From JANQEU01 sp965228045 (GTDB taxonomy: Bacteria > Bacteroidota > Bacteroidia > Cytophagales > Cyclobacteriaceae): a stretch of DNA of 64,000 bases. Positions 45,967 through 55,052 of this stretch are shown one piece after another. The notes below the pieces were generated by a model. The model was not told where the DNA came from, did no database searches, and saw only the letters and a program-made list of their open reading frames with translations. The position numbers and the translations under genes are program-made. Every line of letters begins with the position of its first letter. The stretch's first letter is position 1. The stretch lies in NCBI GenBank assembly GCA_965228045.1, contig OZ245789.1, positions 4,154,001-4,218,000 on the forward strand, given 5' to 3'.

Positions 45967-48042
45967 GTGACACTTATTCCCAGGACTCTTCTTGCTCAGG
46001 AAAGCGAAGAAAATTCATTAGATAAAATTAAATTCGGTGTTTCATCGGCCTTTCCTCCTATCCAGTACCAATCAGAAGACGGTGAATTCGCAGGTATTAC
46101 CACAGACATCATAAGATTGATTTCCAATCGGCTCAATATACAGCCGGAATTGTCCAATCTGCCCAACTGGGATTTGGCATTGAACAGACTAAATCGTGCA
46201 GAAATTGATGTCATTGCGGGAATTGTCATCACTGAAGAAAGAAAGGAGTTATTACATTTTACCAGACCTTACCTGGTATTACCCGTGGTGATATTCACAC
46301 GGACAGACTTCAAATCCATCAATGGAGTGAATTCACTGAATGGAGCTTTGGTGGGAGTTATTGAAGGTTCATTCATTGATGAAAATCTGAAGAGAGATCT
46401 GGAGGACTATAAGCCAAGCTATACCAAAGATTTTGATGAATCACTCAGGTTATTGTCGGATGGGGAGGTGGATGCGATTCTGGACGTAATACCTACGTTT
46501 GAGCATTCCTCCAGAAGACTAGGGATCGATGGACTGCGGGTAGCTGCCACCAGTCCTTATACATTGGATTTGGCAATGGCTGTCTCGAAAAATCGACCCG
46601 AATTGGTTGCCATGATGCGTTCTGAAATATTAAACCTCTCGGAGGCCGAAAAAACGCTCATTTACGAGAAATGGACCAATGTGGAGGTAAGAAATATTGT
46701 AAACTGGAGGTTGATGCTCTTCTGGGGTAGTGGAATTATACTATTGGCTTCCGGATTCGTCGCAATGGTCCTTTATTGGAACAGAAAGCTGAAATCTGAA
46801 ATCCAGATCCGACAAAAAATTCAAAATCGGTTACAGTATACCTATGAGAAGCTTCAGGAAACAAATGTGGATCTTACAGAAAGCGAAAACAAATACAAGA
46901 CGCTAATAGAAAATATACAGGAGGACTACATGATTTACTCAATGGATGAGCAGGGTAAATTCCAATACCTGAATCCCGGAGCAGAAAAAATCCTGGGCAA
47001 GCCGCTACATGGAGTGATCAATCACACATGGGAAGACGCCATTTGCATCACGGCCACGTACAAAGGGGTCAAGGAGATCACTTCCAAAATTGATCCCCTG
47101 GTGAACGAAAACAGGCTGGTGGAGTTTGTGGATCCATCGAATAATCTGAAAATCTTAGAGATAAGCCAGATTCCATCATACGATAATAACGGTAAGCTCC
47201 AAGGTGTCAATGGCATAGCCAAAGACATCACTTCCGCGAAAAAGAAAGAAGCGGAGATGCAAAAAGCAAAAGAATCTGCCGAATTGACTCTGGAGAAGCT
47301 TGAAAAAACTCAATCGCAATTGGTTCAATCCGAAAAGATGGCGGCGCTGGGTATTTTGACAGCTGGTATGGCACATGAGATCAACAATCCTCTGAACTTC
47401 ATAAAATCGGGTACGGAAATCCTGAAGAGATTCCCTATTATCTCAACTGCAGGAGGTAACATCTCCAAACGCGACAAGGAAGACATAGAGTCGATTAATT
47501 CCGTGCTTAAAAATATGGAAGTCGGGGTGGACAGGATTGCGGACATAGTGCGAAGCCTGAATTCTTTCAGCTACAAGGACAGTCAGGAGATAAGTCCATG
47601 TAACGTTCACAAAATTATCAGGGACTGTCTTACCATTTTATCAGGTAAGCACATGAACAGGATAAGGATTGAAACGAATTTTTCCGATCAGGAAGTTATC
47701 GTCAATGGCAACAGCAGCAAACTTTATCAGGTATTCTCCAACCTTCTCGCCAATTCTATCCAGGCCATCTCAGGTCGAGGTGAAATTCTCATTAAAACTG
47801 TGGCATTGGAAAAAAATGTTGAAGTGTTTGTTGAGGATTCAGGTGTCGGGATAAGTCAAAAAGACCTTAATCGCATTTTTGATCCATTTTTCACCACGAA
47901 GGACCCTGGTGAGGGGACTGGGCTTGGCTTGTCTATCGTGTATAAGATCATGGAAGAAATCGGAGGAAGCATCCACTACGATTCGGTTCCTGAAAAAGGC
48001 ACAAAAGTCACGTTAAGATTTAAGAGACTTCATAGCGAGTGA
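45967..48042 (+). CDS. Sensor histidine kinase with periplasmic solute-binding domain
   Basis: A kinase of about 691 residues. A type-3 solute-binding domain (residues ~20–240, VSSAFPPIQY… and GVIEGSFIDENL) is followed by a membrane segment (~250–273), a coiled coil and a PAS domain (~310–425). The HisKA domain has GMAHEINNPLNF, and the ATPase domain ends with FTTKDPGEGTGLGLSIV. Only one membrane segment is visible after the binding domain. The first canonical start is GTG 45967, which would leave only the tail of a signal peptide (LIPRTLLAQ). The same frame stays open back to 45898 and encodes a good signal peptide from about 45919 without ATG, GTG or TTG. The true start is therefore uncertain. 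The ligand is probably an amino acid or similar solute. Confidence 0.88.
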   Translation: MTLIPRTLLAQESEENSLDKIKFGVSSAFPPIQYQSEDGEFAGITTDIIRLISNRLNIQPELSNLPNWDLALNRLNRAEIDVIAGIVITEERKELLHFTRPYLVLPVVIFTRTDFKSINGVNSLNGALVGVIEGSFIDENLKRDLEDYKPSYTKDFDESLRLLSDGEVDAILDVIPTFEHSSRRLGIDGLRVAATSPYTLDLAMAVSKNRPELVAMMRSEILNLSEAEKTLIYEKWTNVEVRNIVNWRLMLFWGSGIILLASGFVAMVLYWNRKLKSEIQIRQKIQNRLQYTYEKLQETNVDLTESENKYKTLIENIQEDYMIYSMDEQGKFQYLNPGAEKILGKPLHGVINHTWEDAICITATYKGVKEITSKIDPLVNENRLVEFVDPSNNLKILEISQIPSYDNNGKLQGVNGIAKDITSAKKKEAEMQKAKESAELTLEKLEKTQSQLVQSEKMAALGILTAGMAHEINNPLNFIKSGTEILKRFPIISTAGGNISKRDKEDIESINSVLKNMEVGVDRIADIVRSLNSFSYKDSQEISPCNVHKIIRDCLTILSGKHMNRIRIETNFSDQEVIVNGNSSKLYQVFSNLLANSIQAISGRGEILIKTVALEKNVEVFVEDSGVGISQKDLNRIFDPFFTTKDPGEGTGLGLSIVYKIMEEIGGSIHYDSVPEKGTKVTLRFKRLHSE

Positions 48043-48051
48043 GTAGGATTG

Positions 48052-48609
48052 TTATTTTATCAGGATGCTAATGCTGATATCATGCGGGGCTACTTCATCC
48101 CCTCCGAAATAGGGAAATAACATATAATAAAGACCGTAGTCACAATCATTGGTACGCTCGATTGCCACTTCAGGATTCTGATCCAACCTGAATTTGTAAG
48201 CACTTTCGGTTAACAAAATCTCAAAATCAGAGGGCTGATCAATCTCTACGTTACCAATCTTCCTGATGATGCGTTCACCATCTACATAGCAGTATGCCAG
48301 GATTTCGAGTGTGCTATCCAGCCATCTCCACCCAAATCGAGCACTATGGTCCTGGTGATGCACATTGCAGTCAGAAAACCCCAAAAGCTTGTTTGCATCA
48401 TGCTGGTTAATGGGATCTTTGGTTTGATAAATGGCCGATTCATTGAAGACAGCTTTAAAACTTAAGGAAGAAGACTGAAGTGTCTGGATTCTTGCAGGAG
48501 GGCCATGAGTACCTTTTTTTATACTAAAAACCTCATAAGGCTCAGTGATCTCCTGCTCGCAAGAGACTAGAAATAGTATTAGAACAGATATTATTCGAAT
48601 TGTTCTCAT
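48052..48609 (-). CDS. Lipoprotein of a conserved Bacteroidota family, unknown function
   Basis: A 185-residue lipoprotein (lipobox LVSC, Cys near residue 17). The body has an FSIKKGTHG start, an FKAVFNESAIY strand and a Cys/His-rich patch (FSDCNVHHQDHSARFGWRW). A later CYVDGERI strand and a C-terminal YFGGDEVAPHDISI segment follow. I recognise this layout from unannotated Bacteroidota proteins but know no assigned function; the Cys/His patch may bind a metal. It overlaps the upstream gene by 4 bp (ATGA), so the two are translationally coupled. It is the last gene of a three-gene set of secreted proteins. Confidence 0.75.
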   Translation of the reverse strand: MRTIRIISVLILFLVSCEQEITEPYEVFSIKKGTHGPPARIQTLQSSSLSFKAVFNESAIYQTKDPINQHDANKLLGFSDCNVHHQDHSARFGWRWLDSTLEILAYCYVDGERIIRKIGNVEIDQPSDFEILLTESAYKFRLDQNPEVAIERTNDCDYGLYYMLFPYFGGDEVAPHDISISILIK

Positions 48610-49040
48610 CTGGACAATCTGATTGATGCACTTAAACCTACTGCTGCCTTTCTGGCCCGGATCCCCGATGAGAAACCCAATGCGATGAATCTGCCAATGT
48701 TTGCTGTCAAATTCAATTCAGGTGTAACTGCAAAGAATTGATTGTCAACCAGTCCTCCCTTTATCACAAGGTATGTTTCAAGTCCCTGGCATTTTTTGAG
48801 CGGCTGACTGATTTCCAGCGCCGTAAACGGATAATTACTTAGTCCCGATTCGAAAGAAAAATGCTCGGAGGATTGATGTGAAAGGCCGATCTTGTGTCCT
48901 GTGCGAACATTCCACTTGATGGCATAACCGTTTTGAACTCCTATGACATTTTGCTGAGCGAAGTATTGAAATTCGAGGCTCTGTCCATAAGAGATGCCGT
49001 AAACAAGAAGTATAGCAAATGATAAAGTAAGCCGTTTCAT
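48606..49040 (-). CDS. Small secreted beta-rich protein, unknown function (module gene 2)
   Basis: A 144-residue protein with signal peptide ending YGISYGQ. The rest is alternating hydrophobic and polar residues ending in an aromatic-poor SASIRLSR strand, as expected of a small outer-membrane or periplasmic beta-barrel. The segment LVIKGGLVDNQFFAVTPELNLTA aligns loosely with LNVRTGAVNKVNFSITPALLAN of the next upstream gene, suggesting the two are distant paralogues. The function is unknown. Confidence 0.65.
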   Translation of the reverse strand: MKRLTLSFAILLVYGISYGQSLEFQYFAQQNVIGVQNGYAIKWNVRTGHKIGLSHQSSEHFSFESGLSNYPFTALEISQPLKKCQGLETYLVIKGGLVDNQFFAVTPELNLTANIGRFIALGFSSGIRARKAAVGLSASIRLSR

Positions 49041-49078
49041 GAGAGTGTTGTTTTAGTTTGCCAACAGTGGATGAAGAA

Positions 49079-49531
49079 TTAGTTGAAATTAAATTTCAGT
49101 CCTGCTATCGCTGTTGGACGTAAGTTTCTCACACCCATACCTGCCTGAATCTGTATCAATCGGAAGGGCTTGTAGTTTGCCAGCAAAGCTGGTGTAATAC
49201 TAAAGTTGACTTTATTTACAGCCCCTGTTCGGACATTCAGCAAAAGATTAAACTTCTCTCCGGAAGTGAGTGGGCCTGTAAAGAAAACTCCGAAAAATTC
49301 CTGCTCGGCTTCATAGGCGGACCTACCTTCCTCTCCCTGGAGTAAGGATTCACTTTGGTAAAAAGTCCCTGCTTCAAATCCACCCAAAAAAGACACCCCG
49401 GCCTGAGTACCGAACTTAGGGCTAACAGATGTCCTTTCAACGTAAGTAGACATGAACAGGCTTTGGGCCTGAATGACCTCTGCTATTCCAATGATGCAGA
49501 TGAATAAAAAGAGCTTGTGTAGTTGTTTCAT
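49079..49531 (-). CDS. Small secreted beta-rich protein, unknown function (module gene 1)
   Basis: A 150-residue protein with signal peptide MKQLHKLFLFICIIGIAEVIQAQ. The mature part has many amphipathic strands (GTQAGVSFLGGFEAGTFY and a final AIAGLKFNFN), suggesting a small beta-barrel. It has no recognised domain. It heads the three-gene set, 38 bp before gene 2, and its start codon is only 4 bp from a 12-bp hairpin, so its expression may be controlled at that structure. Confidence 0.65.
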   Translation of the reverse strand: MKQLHKLFLFICIIGIAEVIQAQSLFMSTYVERTSVSPKFGTQAGVSFLGGFEAGTFYQSESLLQGEEGRSAYEAEQEFFGVFFTGPLTSGEKFNLLLNVRTGAVNKVNFSITPALLANYKPFRLIQIQAGMGVRNLRPTAIAGLKFNFN

Positions 49532-49535
49532 GGTT

Positions 49536-49564
49536 CAATTTTGTTTCGTTATGAAGCAAAATTG
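49536..49564 (-). promoter_or_regulatory. 12-bp hairpin directly before start of module gene 1
   Basis: Plus-strand arms CAATTTTGTTTC (49536–49547) and GAAGCAAAATTG (49553–49564) are complementary at 11 of 12 positions. The mismatched pair is a G–T wobble on one strand. The loop is GTTAT. On the minus-strand transcript it ends 4 bases before the ATG at 49531, covering the region where a ribosome would bind. A second small dyad (GGGA/TCCC, 49567–49579) lies just upstream. It could be a regulatory RNA hairpin or a protein operator. Confidence 0.5.
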
Positions 49565-49654
49565 GAGGGAATCACTCCCTTGTGTAAGCGTAAAACAATG
49601 AAATGGGCTTTTTCAGGCTATCCCTTATTAGACTAAGGGTATCACGTAGAAATG

Positions 49655-50077
49655 TTAGCCATACCTATCGTGAGGCACATTTATCTGAAGCCAGTACCCG
49701 ACCATATCCGCCACCAACTTCTCAAATTCATCGTGACCGGAAGGTTTTTCTATGTAACTGTTGGCATATAACTCATACGCCTGCTTTACGTCCCAGGGCT
49801 CTCTGGAAGTAGTGAACACAACTACCGGAATATGTTTCAGATCCGAGTTTTTTAATCTTTTTAATATTTCCAGTCCATTTACCTTGGGGAGGTTTATATC
49901 CAAAAGAATTAGCTGTGTATCGGTCACACGTTCCTGATAGCCTTCCTCAAAGAAGTAAGTCAGAGCATCTTCACCATTCTGTATCCAATGTACTTTTACA
50001 TTGAAATTCAAATTTTCGATTGCCATTGTGACCAGCTCGGATTCCTCGATACGGTCCTCTACCAGAATAATATCCAT
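49655..50077 (-). CDS. Rcp1-type response regulator
   Basis: A 140-residue receiver-only protein of the Rcp1 type that usually partners PAS or phytochrome-like kinases. Phospho-acceptor is Asp60 in LILLDINLP, the acidic pocket is VEDR at residues 6–9, and the switch lysine is in YIEKPSGHDEF. It is the fifth gene of the minus-strand signalling cluster but is separated from the fourth by 184 bp, so it may have its own promoter. It is about as long as, and similar to, the regulator next to it. Confidence 0.88.
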   Translation of the reverse strand: MDIILVEDRIEESELVTMAIENLNFNVKVHWIQNGEDALTYFFEEGYQERVTDTQLILLDINLPKVNGLEILKRLKNSDLKHIPVVVFTTSREPWDVKQAYELYANSYIEKPSGHDEFEKLVADMVGYWLQINVPHDRYG

Positions 50078-50120
50078 CTAAAAGAAAAATAAATCAACCA
50101 AAGGCACAATTCATCCGGTA

Positions 50121-50243
50121 CAAAGTACTTCGCCCCTGAACTATACCAAAATAACTTTCACAATGTATGCTATCAAATGATAAACTTTAAACAATTGCTG
50201 TCAGGGGGAGTAAATTCTTGATAGGAGGATATGAAGTACTTTG
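50121..50243. repeat. Inverted pair CAAAGTACTTC / GAAGTACTTTG
   Basis: CAAAGTACTTC at 50121–50131 and its exact reverse complement GAAGTACTTTG at 50233–50243 bracket about 100 bp of the gap between the two Rcp1-type genes. Each contains the palindrome AAGTACTT, so they could be paired binding sites for a dimeric regulator or the base of a large RNA stem. Confidence 0.35.
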
Positions 50244-50261
50244 AATAATCCAATTGTGGAT

Positions 50262-50702
50262 TTAACTCAAAGGATTCTTATCCATTCCTATCCAGTACTT
50301 CCCTATGGCTTCCACCACCTTCATGAATTCATCGGAATCCAATGGTTTTTGTATGTACGAGTTTACGTAGTTATCAAATGCCCTTTTCCGGTCTACCGTT
50401 TCTATCGAGGTGGTCATAACTACCACTGGAATTATCTTTAACTTATCGTGGGATTTGATGAATTCAATGACTTCCAATCCATCCACTTTGGGCATCTTCA
50501 GGTCAAGAAGCACTAAAGTTGGCATTATATCCGGCCGATCCTTGTATGAGCCCTGACACGTCAAATAATCGATGGCTTCCTGACCGTCTTTGACCCAATG
50601 CACATCATCCTTAAGACCAATTGTCTCCAGGGCATAATTTGTCAAATACGCATCCTCTTCCCTGTCCTCGGCATATAGGATTTTAGCTTTGAGGTTTTTC
50701 AT
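50262..50702 (-). CDS. Rcp1-type response regulator
   Basis: A receiver-only protein of 146 residues. The phospho-acceptor Asp is in TLVLLDLKMPKVDG (about residue 67), the acidic pocket in YAEDREED, and the switch lysine in YIQKPLDSDEF. ATG 50702 is chosen; the frame could open at GTG 50711. Its coding region overlaps the 3' end of the large kinase gene by about 20 bp, implying coupled translation. It is probably the direct phosphate acceptor of that kinase. Confidence 0.9.
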   Translation of the reverse strand: MKNLKAKILYAEDREEDAYLTNYALETIGLKDDVHWVKDGQEAIDYLTCQGSYKDRPDIMPTLVLLDLKMPKVDGLEVIEFIKSHDKLKIIPVVVMTTSIETVDRKRAFDNYVNSYIQKPLDSDEFMKVVEAIGKYWIGMDKNPLS

Positions 50703-53700
50703 GTTTATCACCGTTTATCGGGAGTGTAAAACTGAACCTTGCTCCTTCACCAGGTTTGCTTTCGGCAGTTATTTGACCCCCATGCTTGTCTATTATCTTC
50801 TTAACTATCGCCAAACCCACACCTGTCCCTTCGAACTCATCCTCTGTATGTAGGCGCTGAAAAATGGAGTAAAGTTTATTCTCATATTTCTCATCAAATC
50901 CGGCTCCATTGTCCCGAACACTGTAGGTAACTCTGTTCCCTTTCTTGCGGCTTTCGATCTCCACCTTAATGATTTTCTCCTGAGTAGAATACTTTAAAGC
51001 ATTGGAAATCAGGTTGCTCCAGACTTGCTTCAAAGCAGCATGATCTCCGTTAACCGGAGAAATTTTGCCTTTCCTGATTTCAAGTTTATGATCCTTATAG
51101 ATGGGTGAAAGCTCTGAAACAACTTCATCTACTAACAGATCCATGTTAACTTCCCGCTTACGGAACTCTGCCCTGGAAATCCTGGAAAAGCTTAGGATGT
51201 CCTGGATCAACTGATCCATTTTATGGGTGTTCGTATTGATGAAATTCACCCATTTCTTACCCCTTTCATCCAGTTTGTCCGAATACTCTTTGAGAAGCAG
51301 CTTAGAAAATCCCTCCAGTGCCCTAAGTGGTGCTCGCAGGTCATGAGATACGGAGTAACTAAAGCTTTCCAATTCCTTGTTTGCAGTTTCCAACTGATTA
51401 GTTTGTTGCTTCAGTTTCGCATTTATCTGGTGGAGTTCATTGGCCTGGTCTTCTATCGCCTGGCGACTTTGTTGTAGCTCCTCTTCAAATTCGATGCGTC
51501 GGGTGATGTCAAACCGCACGCAAACAAATTTCTCAATATTGCCATCGGCATCAAGGAAAGGGGAGATGACCGTATAATCCCAATAGTACTTCCCGTTTTT
51601 GGACTTATTCTTTATATCGCCCTTCCATATTTTCCCTTTTCGGATCGTGTCCCACATCTTCTCAAAAAAGTCCGCTCCATGGTAACCACTACTGGTTATA
51701 TTGTGACTTCGGCCTATTATTTCCCTTCGCTTATATCCTGAGCGAATGCAAAATTGATCATTGACCTGTGTGATCGTACCTTCCGGATCCGTAATGGAAA
51801 TTGACGCGGAGCTATTCAATAAATTTAGCTGTTGCTCCAGTTCATTGGAAGCCTCTTCCAGTTCGGCAGTTCTTTGTTTTACGCTTTTTTCCAGCTCCTC
51901 ATTCAGAGATTTCAATTTATTTTCGAATTTAATCTTCGATGTCACGTCTTCACTGTAAATGATGATACCTCCCACGGTCCGACCTTCCTGATACCAGGGG
52001 ATTACCTTCCAGTTAGACCATCGTACAGAACCATCCTGGTTTGTGATCTTATAGTTATCGTATGCGACCATTTCGCCTCTCAAACCTTTTATATGTGCCG
52101 CTTTAAAATCAGGGTTTTCAAAAACGTAAGGAGCGTGCGTATAGTGATTCAATCCGGTTTTGTAGGGGACGTCTGAGGTGATGTTGTCAATCCAGATTTG
52201 GCTGGCTGCCAGATAGTTCATTCGATTATCCAGCATGGCTACTGACACAGGCGCCTCCCGGATGAACTTGTCCAGGTGAAACTGGCTCAATTTAAGTGCA
52301 TCCCAAACTTTTAAATTTTCCGTAATATCCCTGGCCGAAGCGTAGATCAAACCGTTTTCCACATCGGAGGAAGCAACCCATTCCAGGTCATGGAAATTAC
52401 CGGATTTATCCCTGAACTTAATCGTAAATTTTCCAGTCCTGGACCCTTTTTTGAGCTTTTCCAAAGAAACCCTGAAGGTATCCTGATCATCTTTTTGAGC
52501 AAACCGTGTAAATTTCTTACCCAGAATTTCTTTCTCCGAGTATCCGAGTACCTCGGTAAAAACTGGATTAACATTCAGAAAATTCCCATGAAAGTCAATC
52601 ATACAGATGACATCCTGTGATACATCGAAATAACGCTCAAAGACTTCCAGTTCATGTTCGGTTTCCCGCTCTTTGGTGATGTCCCTGGCAATGACCAGGT
52701 AACCTTTTAATTCATCATTCAGATCCTTTACCTCACGGATATTGGTTTTGGTAATAACGATACTTCCATCTTTTTTTCGGACCTTGATTTCCGTTTCGAA
52801 GTGTTCTCTGAATCCAGTTTCCTTTTGCCTTGTAAGCTCTTCTTGTTTATGTGGCTCTGCATGTAAAATGTCGCTTGTCTTACCTTGCAATTCCGACTGA
52901 TTATAACCAAATAAAGTTTCGGCAGATTTATTGATCCATTGGATCCTGATTTCCTCATCCGTGAAAATCACGGCATTGGGTATGGTATCCAGCATCAACT
53001 GTTGGAAATCACTGGCCTCGTATAATTTATCCCGCACCCGACGTACTTCGGTATATCTTTTGGCAAAAAACCATATGATGGTCATAAAGATCAGAATAAT
53101 GGATGACCCTGTGAGGACCATTTCCTGCTTTACTTCATTGGACACGGAGGCTAGTACGGAAACAGGAACATGAATCAGGTAAATGATGTCAGTAGAATGA
53201 TCTGACAGCGTGTAGTTATTGAACCCGAACCGATCATGATATACCTCTTCCAACGACATTGATCGAAAGATGAAATATCCATTTTCTGTCTCCATTTCAC
53301 CATTCTTCATGTTTTTCATATAGGACCACTCTTTCTCAAAACTGTTTGCAAAGGTCCGATCACGCCTGTCAGGATACATAAAACCAAAAAGGGAGGTACT
53401 GTCCTCACCATGTAGCCAGTACCCTTCTCTGTTTAAGAGCTGAAGTTTCATGGGAAGCATGGTTTGGACGGGTTTTTGAGATTGAAGCAGGTTCTCAGCC
53501 AGATAATTAATGATCAGGACGCCGGTTCTTACCTGATTTTCATCAAATACAGGCATCCCGAGTCGCAACATGGGTTTCTCCGGTATTTCTATGATACCAT
53601 CCTCCATATTCAGGTCTACCGGAGATATATAGATCTGACCTTGAATCAGTTTTATGGATTCCTGGAAATAGTACCTATGGGATTTGTTCTGTAACTCCTG

Positions 53701-54417
53701 AACTGGTATTTCAGATGCCTGACCGTTTTGATAATTGACCCGGATGATCTCCATACCGGTACTATCCAATAGTCGGACCTGATCATATCGTTTTGTGATT
53801 TCCGCGAGTGTGATGAATTTATCTACAAGTCTCTCTCTTAGCATTGGATCCGGAGGGATCCCGATCTGATCAGTGACTCCAAGCTGCAACATATCTGAAT
53901 AGAGTTGATGCAGGGTCGCGATGGCTTCCTGCTTAGCGGAATTGATCCGATATTCCTGTGATTTAACTAGTTCGTCAATTACCTGATCTCTTTGTTCGTT
54001 ATAGTTGTAGATTACCAGGACCAGACCGCCTGACAGGAAAACAGTAAAGGCGGCTACAAGGATATAATATGACCTCTGAAAGGCACCCTCGCTGATTTCC
54101 TTTAATCGAATAGTTTGATTTAGTCTTTGCTGATAGAGTACAATAGCGACCAGCCAAATGGCCAGAATGGAATACAAACGGTTGAGCAAAACGAATACAT
54201 CGTTGTCAGACGGTTCTGAAAAATACCAACCAATACAAATCAGGATGCTACTTACCACTACGGTGGTAATTATTTGCCTGCGTCCTCTGAACCATAGAGA
54301 GGCGAGAACCAGTGCAACGTATAAAATGCCAGAAGCGATCCCGAGTGGTGAAATCAGATCAAGAACAAAGAGGCCAATGGCCCCCATAAGGAATATGAGC
54401 AGCCTGGTCCAATTCAT
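50683..54417 (-). CDS. Large multi-PAS membrane sensor histidine kinase
   Basis: A 1244-residue kinase. About four membrane segments occupy residues 5–105, a further one ~118–138, then a periplasmic Cache-like sensor region (~140–430) and a membrane segment (~437–458). Four PAS domains span about 475–985 and contain IQWINKSAETLFGYN, FLNVNPVFTEVLGY and ITQVNDQFCIRSGYKR. A coiled-coil linker leads to the phospho-acceptor helix FSYSVSHDLRAPLRALEGFSKLL (His near 1026), and the ATPase domain has GTGVGLAIVKKIIDKHGG. It should sense an extracellular signal plus cytoplasmic cues. The start ATG overlaps the NarL-type gene stop (ATGA), and its 3' end overlaps the Rcp1-type gene. Confidence 0.92.
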   Translation of the reverse strand: MNWTRLLIFLMGAIGLFVLDLISPLGIASGILYVALVLASLWFRGRRQIITTVVVSSILICIGWYFSEPSDNDVFVLLNRLYSILAIWLVAIVLYQQRLNQTIRLKEISEGAFQRSYYILVAAFTVFLSGGLVLVIYNYNEQRDQVIDELVKSQEYRINSAKQEAIATLHQLYSDMLQLGVTDQIGIPPDPMLRERLVDKFITLAEITKRYDQVRLLDSTGMEIIRVNYQNGQASEIPVQELQNKSHRYYFQESIKLIQGQIYISPVDLNMEDGIIEIPEKPMLRLGMPVFDENQVRTGVLIINYLAENLLQSQKPVQTMLPMKLQLLNREGYWLHGEDSTSLFGFMYPDRRDRTFANSFEKEWSYMKNMKNGEMETENGYFIFRSMSLEEVYHDRFGFNNYTLSDHSTDIIYLIHVPVSVLASVSNEVKQEMVLTGSSIILIFMTIIWFFAKRYTEVRRVRDKLYEASDFQQLMLDTIPNAVIFTDEEIRIQWINKSAETLFGYNQSELQGKTSDILHAEPHKQEELTRQKETGFREHFETEIKVRKKDGSIVITKTNIREVKDLNDELKGYLVIARDITKERETEHELEVFERYFDVSQDVICMIDFHGNFLNVNPVFTEVLGYSEKEILGKKFTRFAQKDDQDTFRVSLEKLKKGSRTGKFTIKFRDKSGNFHDLEWVASSDVENGLIYASARDITENLKVWDALKLSQFHLDKFIREAPVSVAMLDNRMNYLAASQIWIDNITSDVPYKTGLNHYTHAPYVFENPDFKAAHIKGLRGEMVAYDNYKITNQDGSVRWSNWKVIPWYQEGRTVGGIIIYSEDVTSKIKFENKLKSLNEELEKSVKQRTAELEEASNELEQQLNLLNSSASISITDPEGTITQVNDQFCIRSGYKRREIIGRSHNITSSGYHGADFFEKMWDTIRKGKIWKGDIKNKSKNGKYYWDYTVISPFLDADGNIEKFVCVRFDITRRIEFEEELQQSRQAIEDQANELHQINAKLKQQTNQLETANKELESFSYSVSHDLRAPLRALEGFSKLLLKEYSDKLDERGKKWVNFINTNTHKMDQLIQDILSFSRISRAEFRKREVNMDLLVDEVVSELSPIYKDHKLEIRKGKISPVNGDHAALKQVWSNLISNALKYSTQEKIIKVEIESRKKGNRVTYSVRDNGAGFDEKYENKLYSIFQRLHTEDEFEGTGVGLAIVKKIIDKHGGQITAESKPGEGARFSFTLPINGDKHEKPQS

Positions 54418-55052
54418 ACAAGTCCTCTCTCTACAGCATAAATAGCCAATCCGGCCACATTCTTACAGCCTGTCTTCTCCAGCAGATTTCTCTTATGTGT
54501 TTCTACGGTTCTGACACTTATGAATAATTTTTCAGCTATTTCTTTATTCGAAAATTCACGGACAATCAATTCCAGCACCTCCTTTTCCCTTTCAGAAATC
54601 CCAACTTCATACGTAAGTCTTTGCCGGGGCTTATGCTTGGTCATACTCTGAATCAGTACATCATAGATCTCCCGCGAATAATAATCTTTTCCTGAAACGA
54701 TGTCCTTTAAAGCTGATATCAGTTCACTCTTGGATGCATTTTTAAGAAGGTAGCCGTTACATCCGTTCTCAATCATTTTCTTCACCTGATGGACATCATC
54801 AAACATGGTAAGCACCAGCACCTTAACTGTAGGATAGTCTTTTTTGATTTCGGATAAGAGTTCCACACCGTCCATCTCCGGCATGTTGATATCCGTAAGA
54901 ACGATATTGAACTCTCCGGACTTTAACTTATCAAGCGCTTGCCTTCCATTCTCTGCTTCCGCAGTTATGATAAACTCGTTATTGCCTTCGAAGTAGGTTC
55001 GTATGGCATCCCGGATCATTTCATGATCATCGACTATCAGAAGTTTGTACAT
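54414..55052 (-). CDS. NarL/FixJ-type response regulator
   Basis: A 212-residue DNA-binding regulator. The receiver domain has Asp54 in VLTDINMPEMDG, and a LuxR-type helix-turn-helix occupies about residues 145–205 (ISEREKEVLELI… SVRTVETHKRNLLEKTG). It overlaps the 3' end of the HisKA_3 kinase gene by 26 bp, making that kinase the obvious partner, and overlaps the large kinase gene by 4 bp. It is the only DNA-binding output in this cluster. Confidence 0.93.
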   Translation of the reverse strand: MYKLLIVDDHEMIRDAIRTYFEGNNEFIITAEAENGRQALDKLKSGEFNIVLTDINMPEMDGVELLSEIKKDYPTVKVLVLTMFDDVHQVKKMIENGCNGYLLKNASKSELISALKDIVSGKDYYSREIYDVLIQSMTKHKPRQRLTYEVGISEREKEVLELIVREFSNKEIAEKLFISVRTVETHKRNLLEKTGCKNVAGLAIYAVERGLV

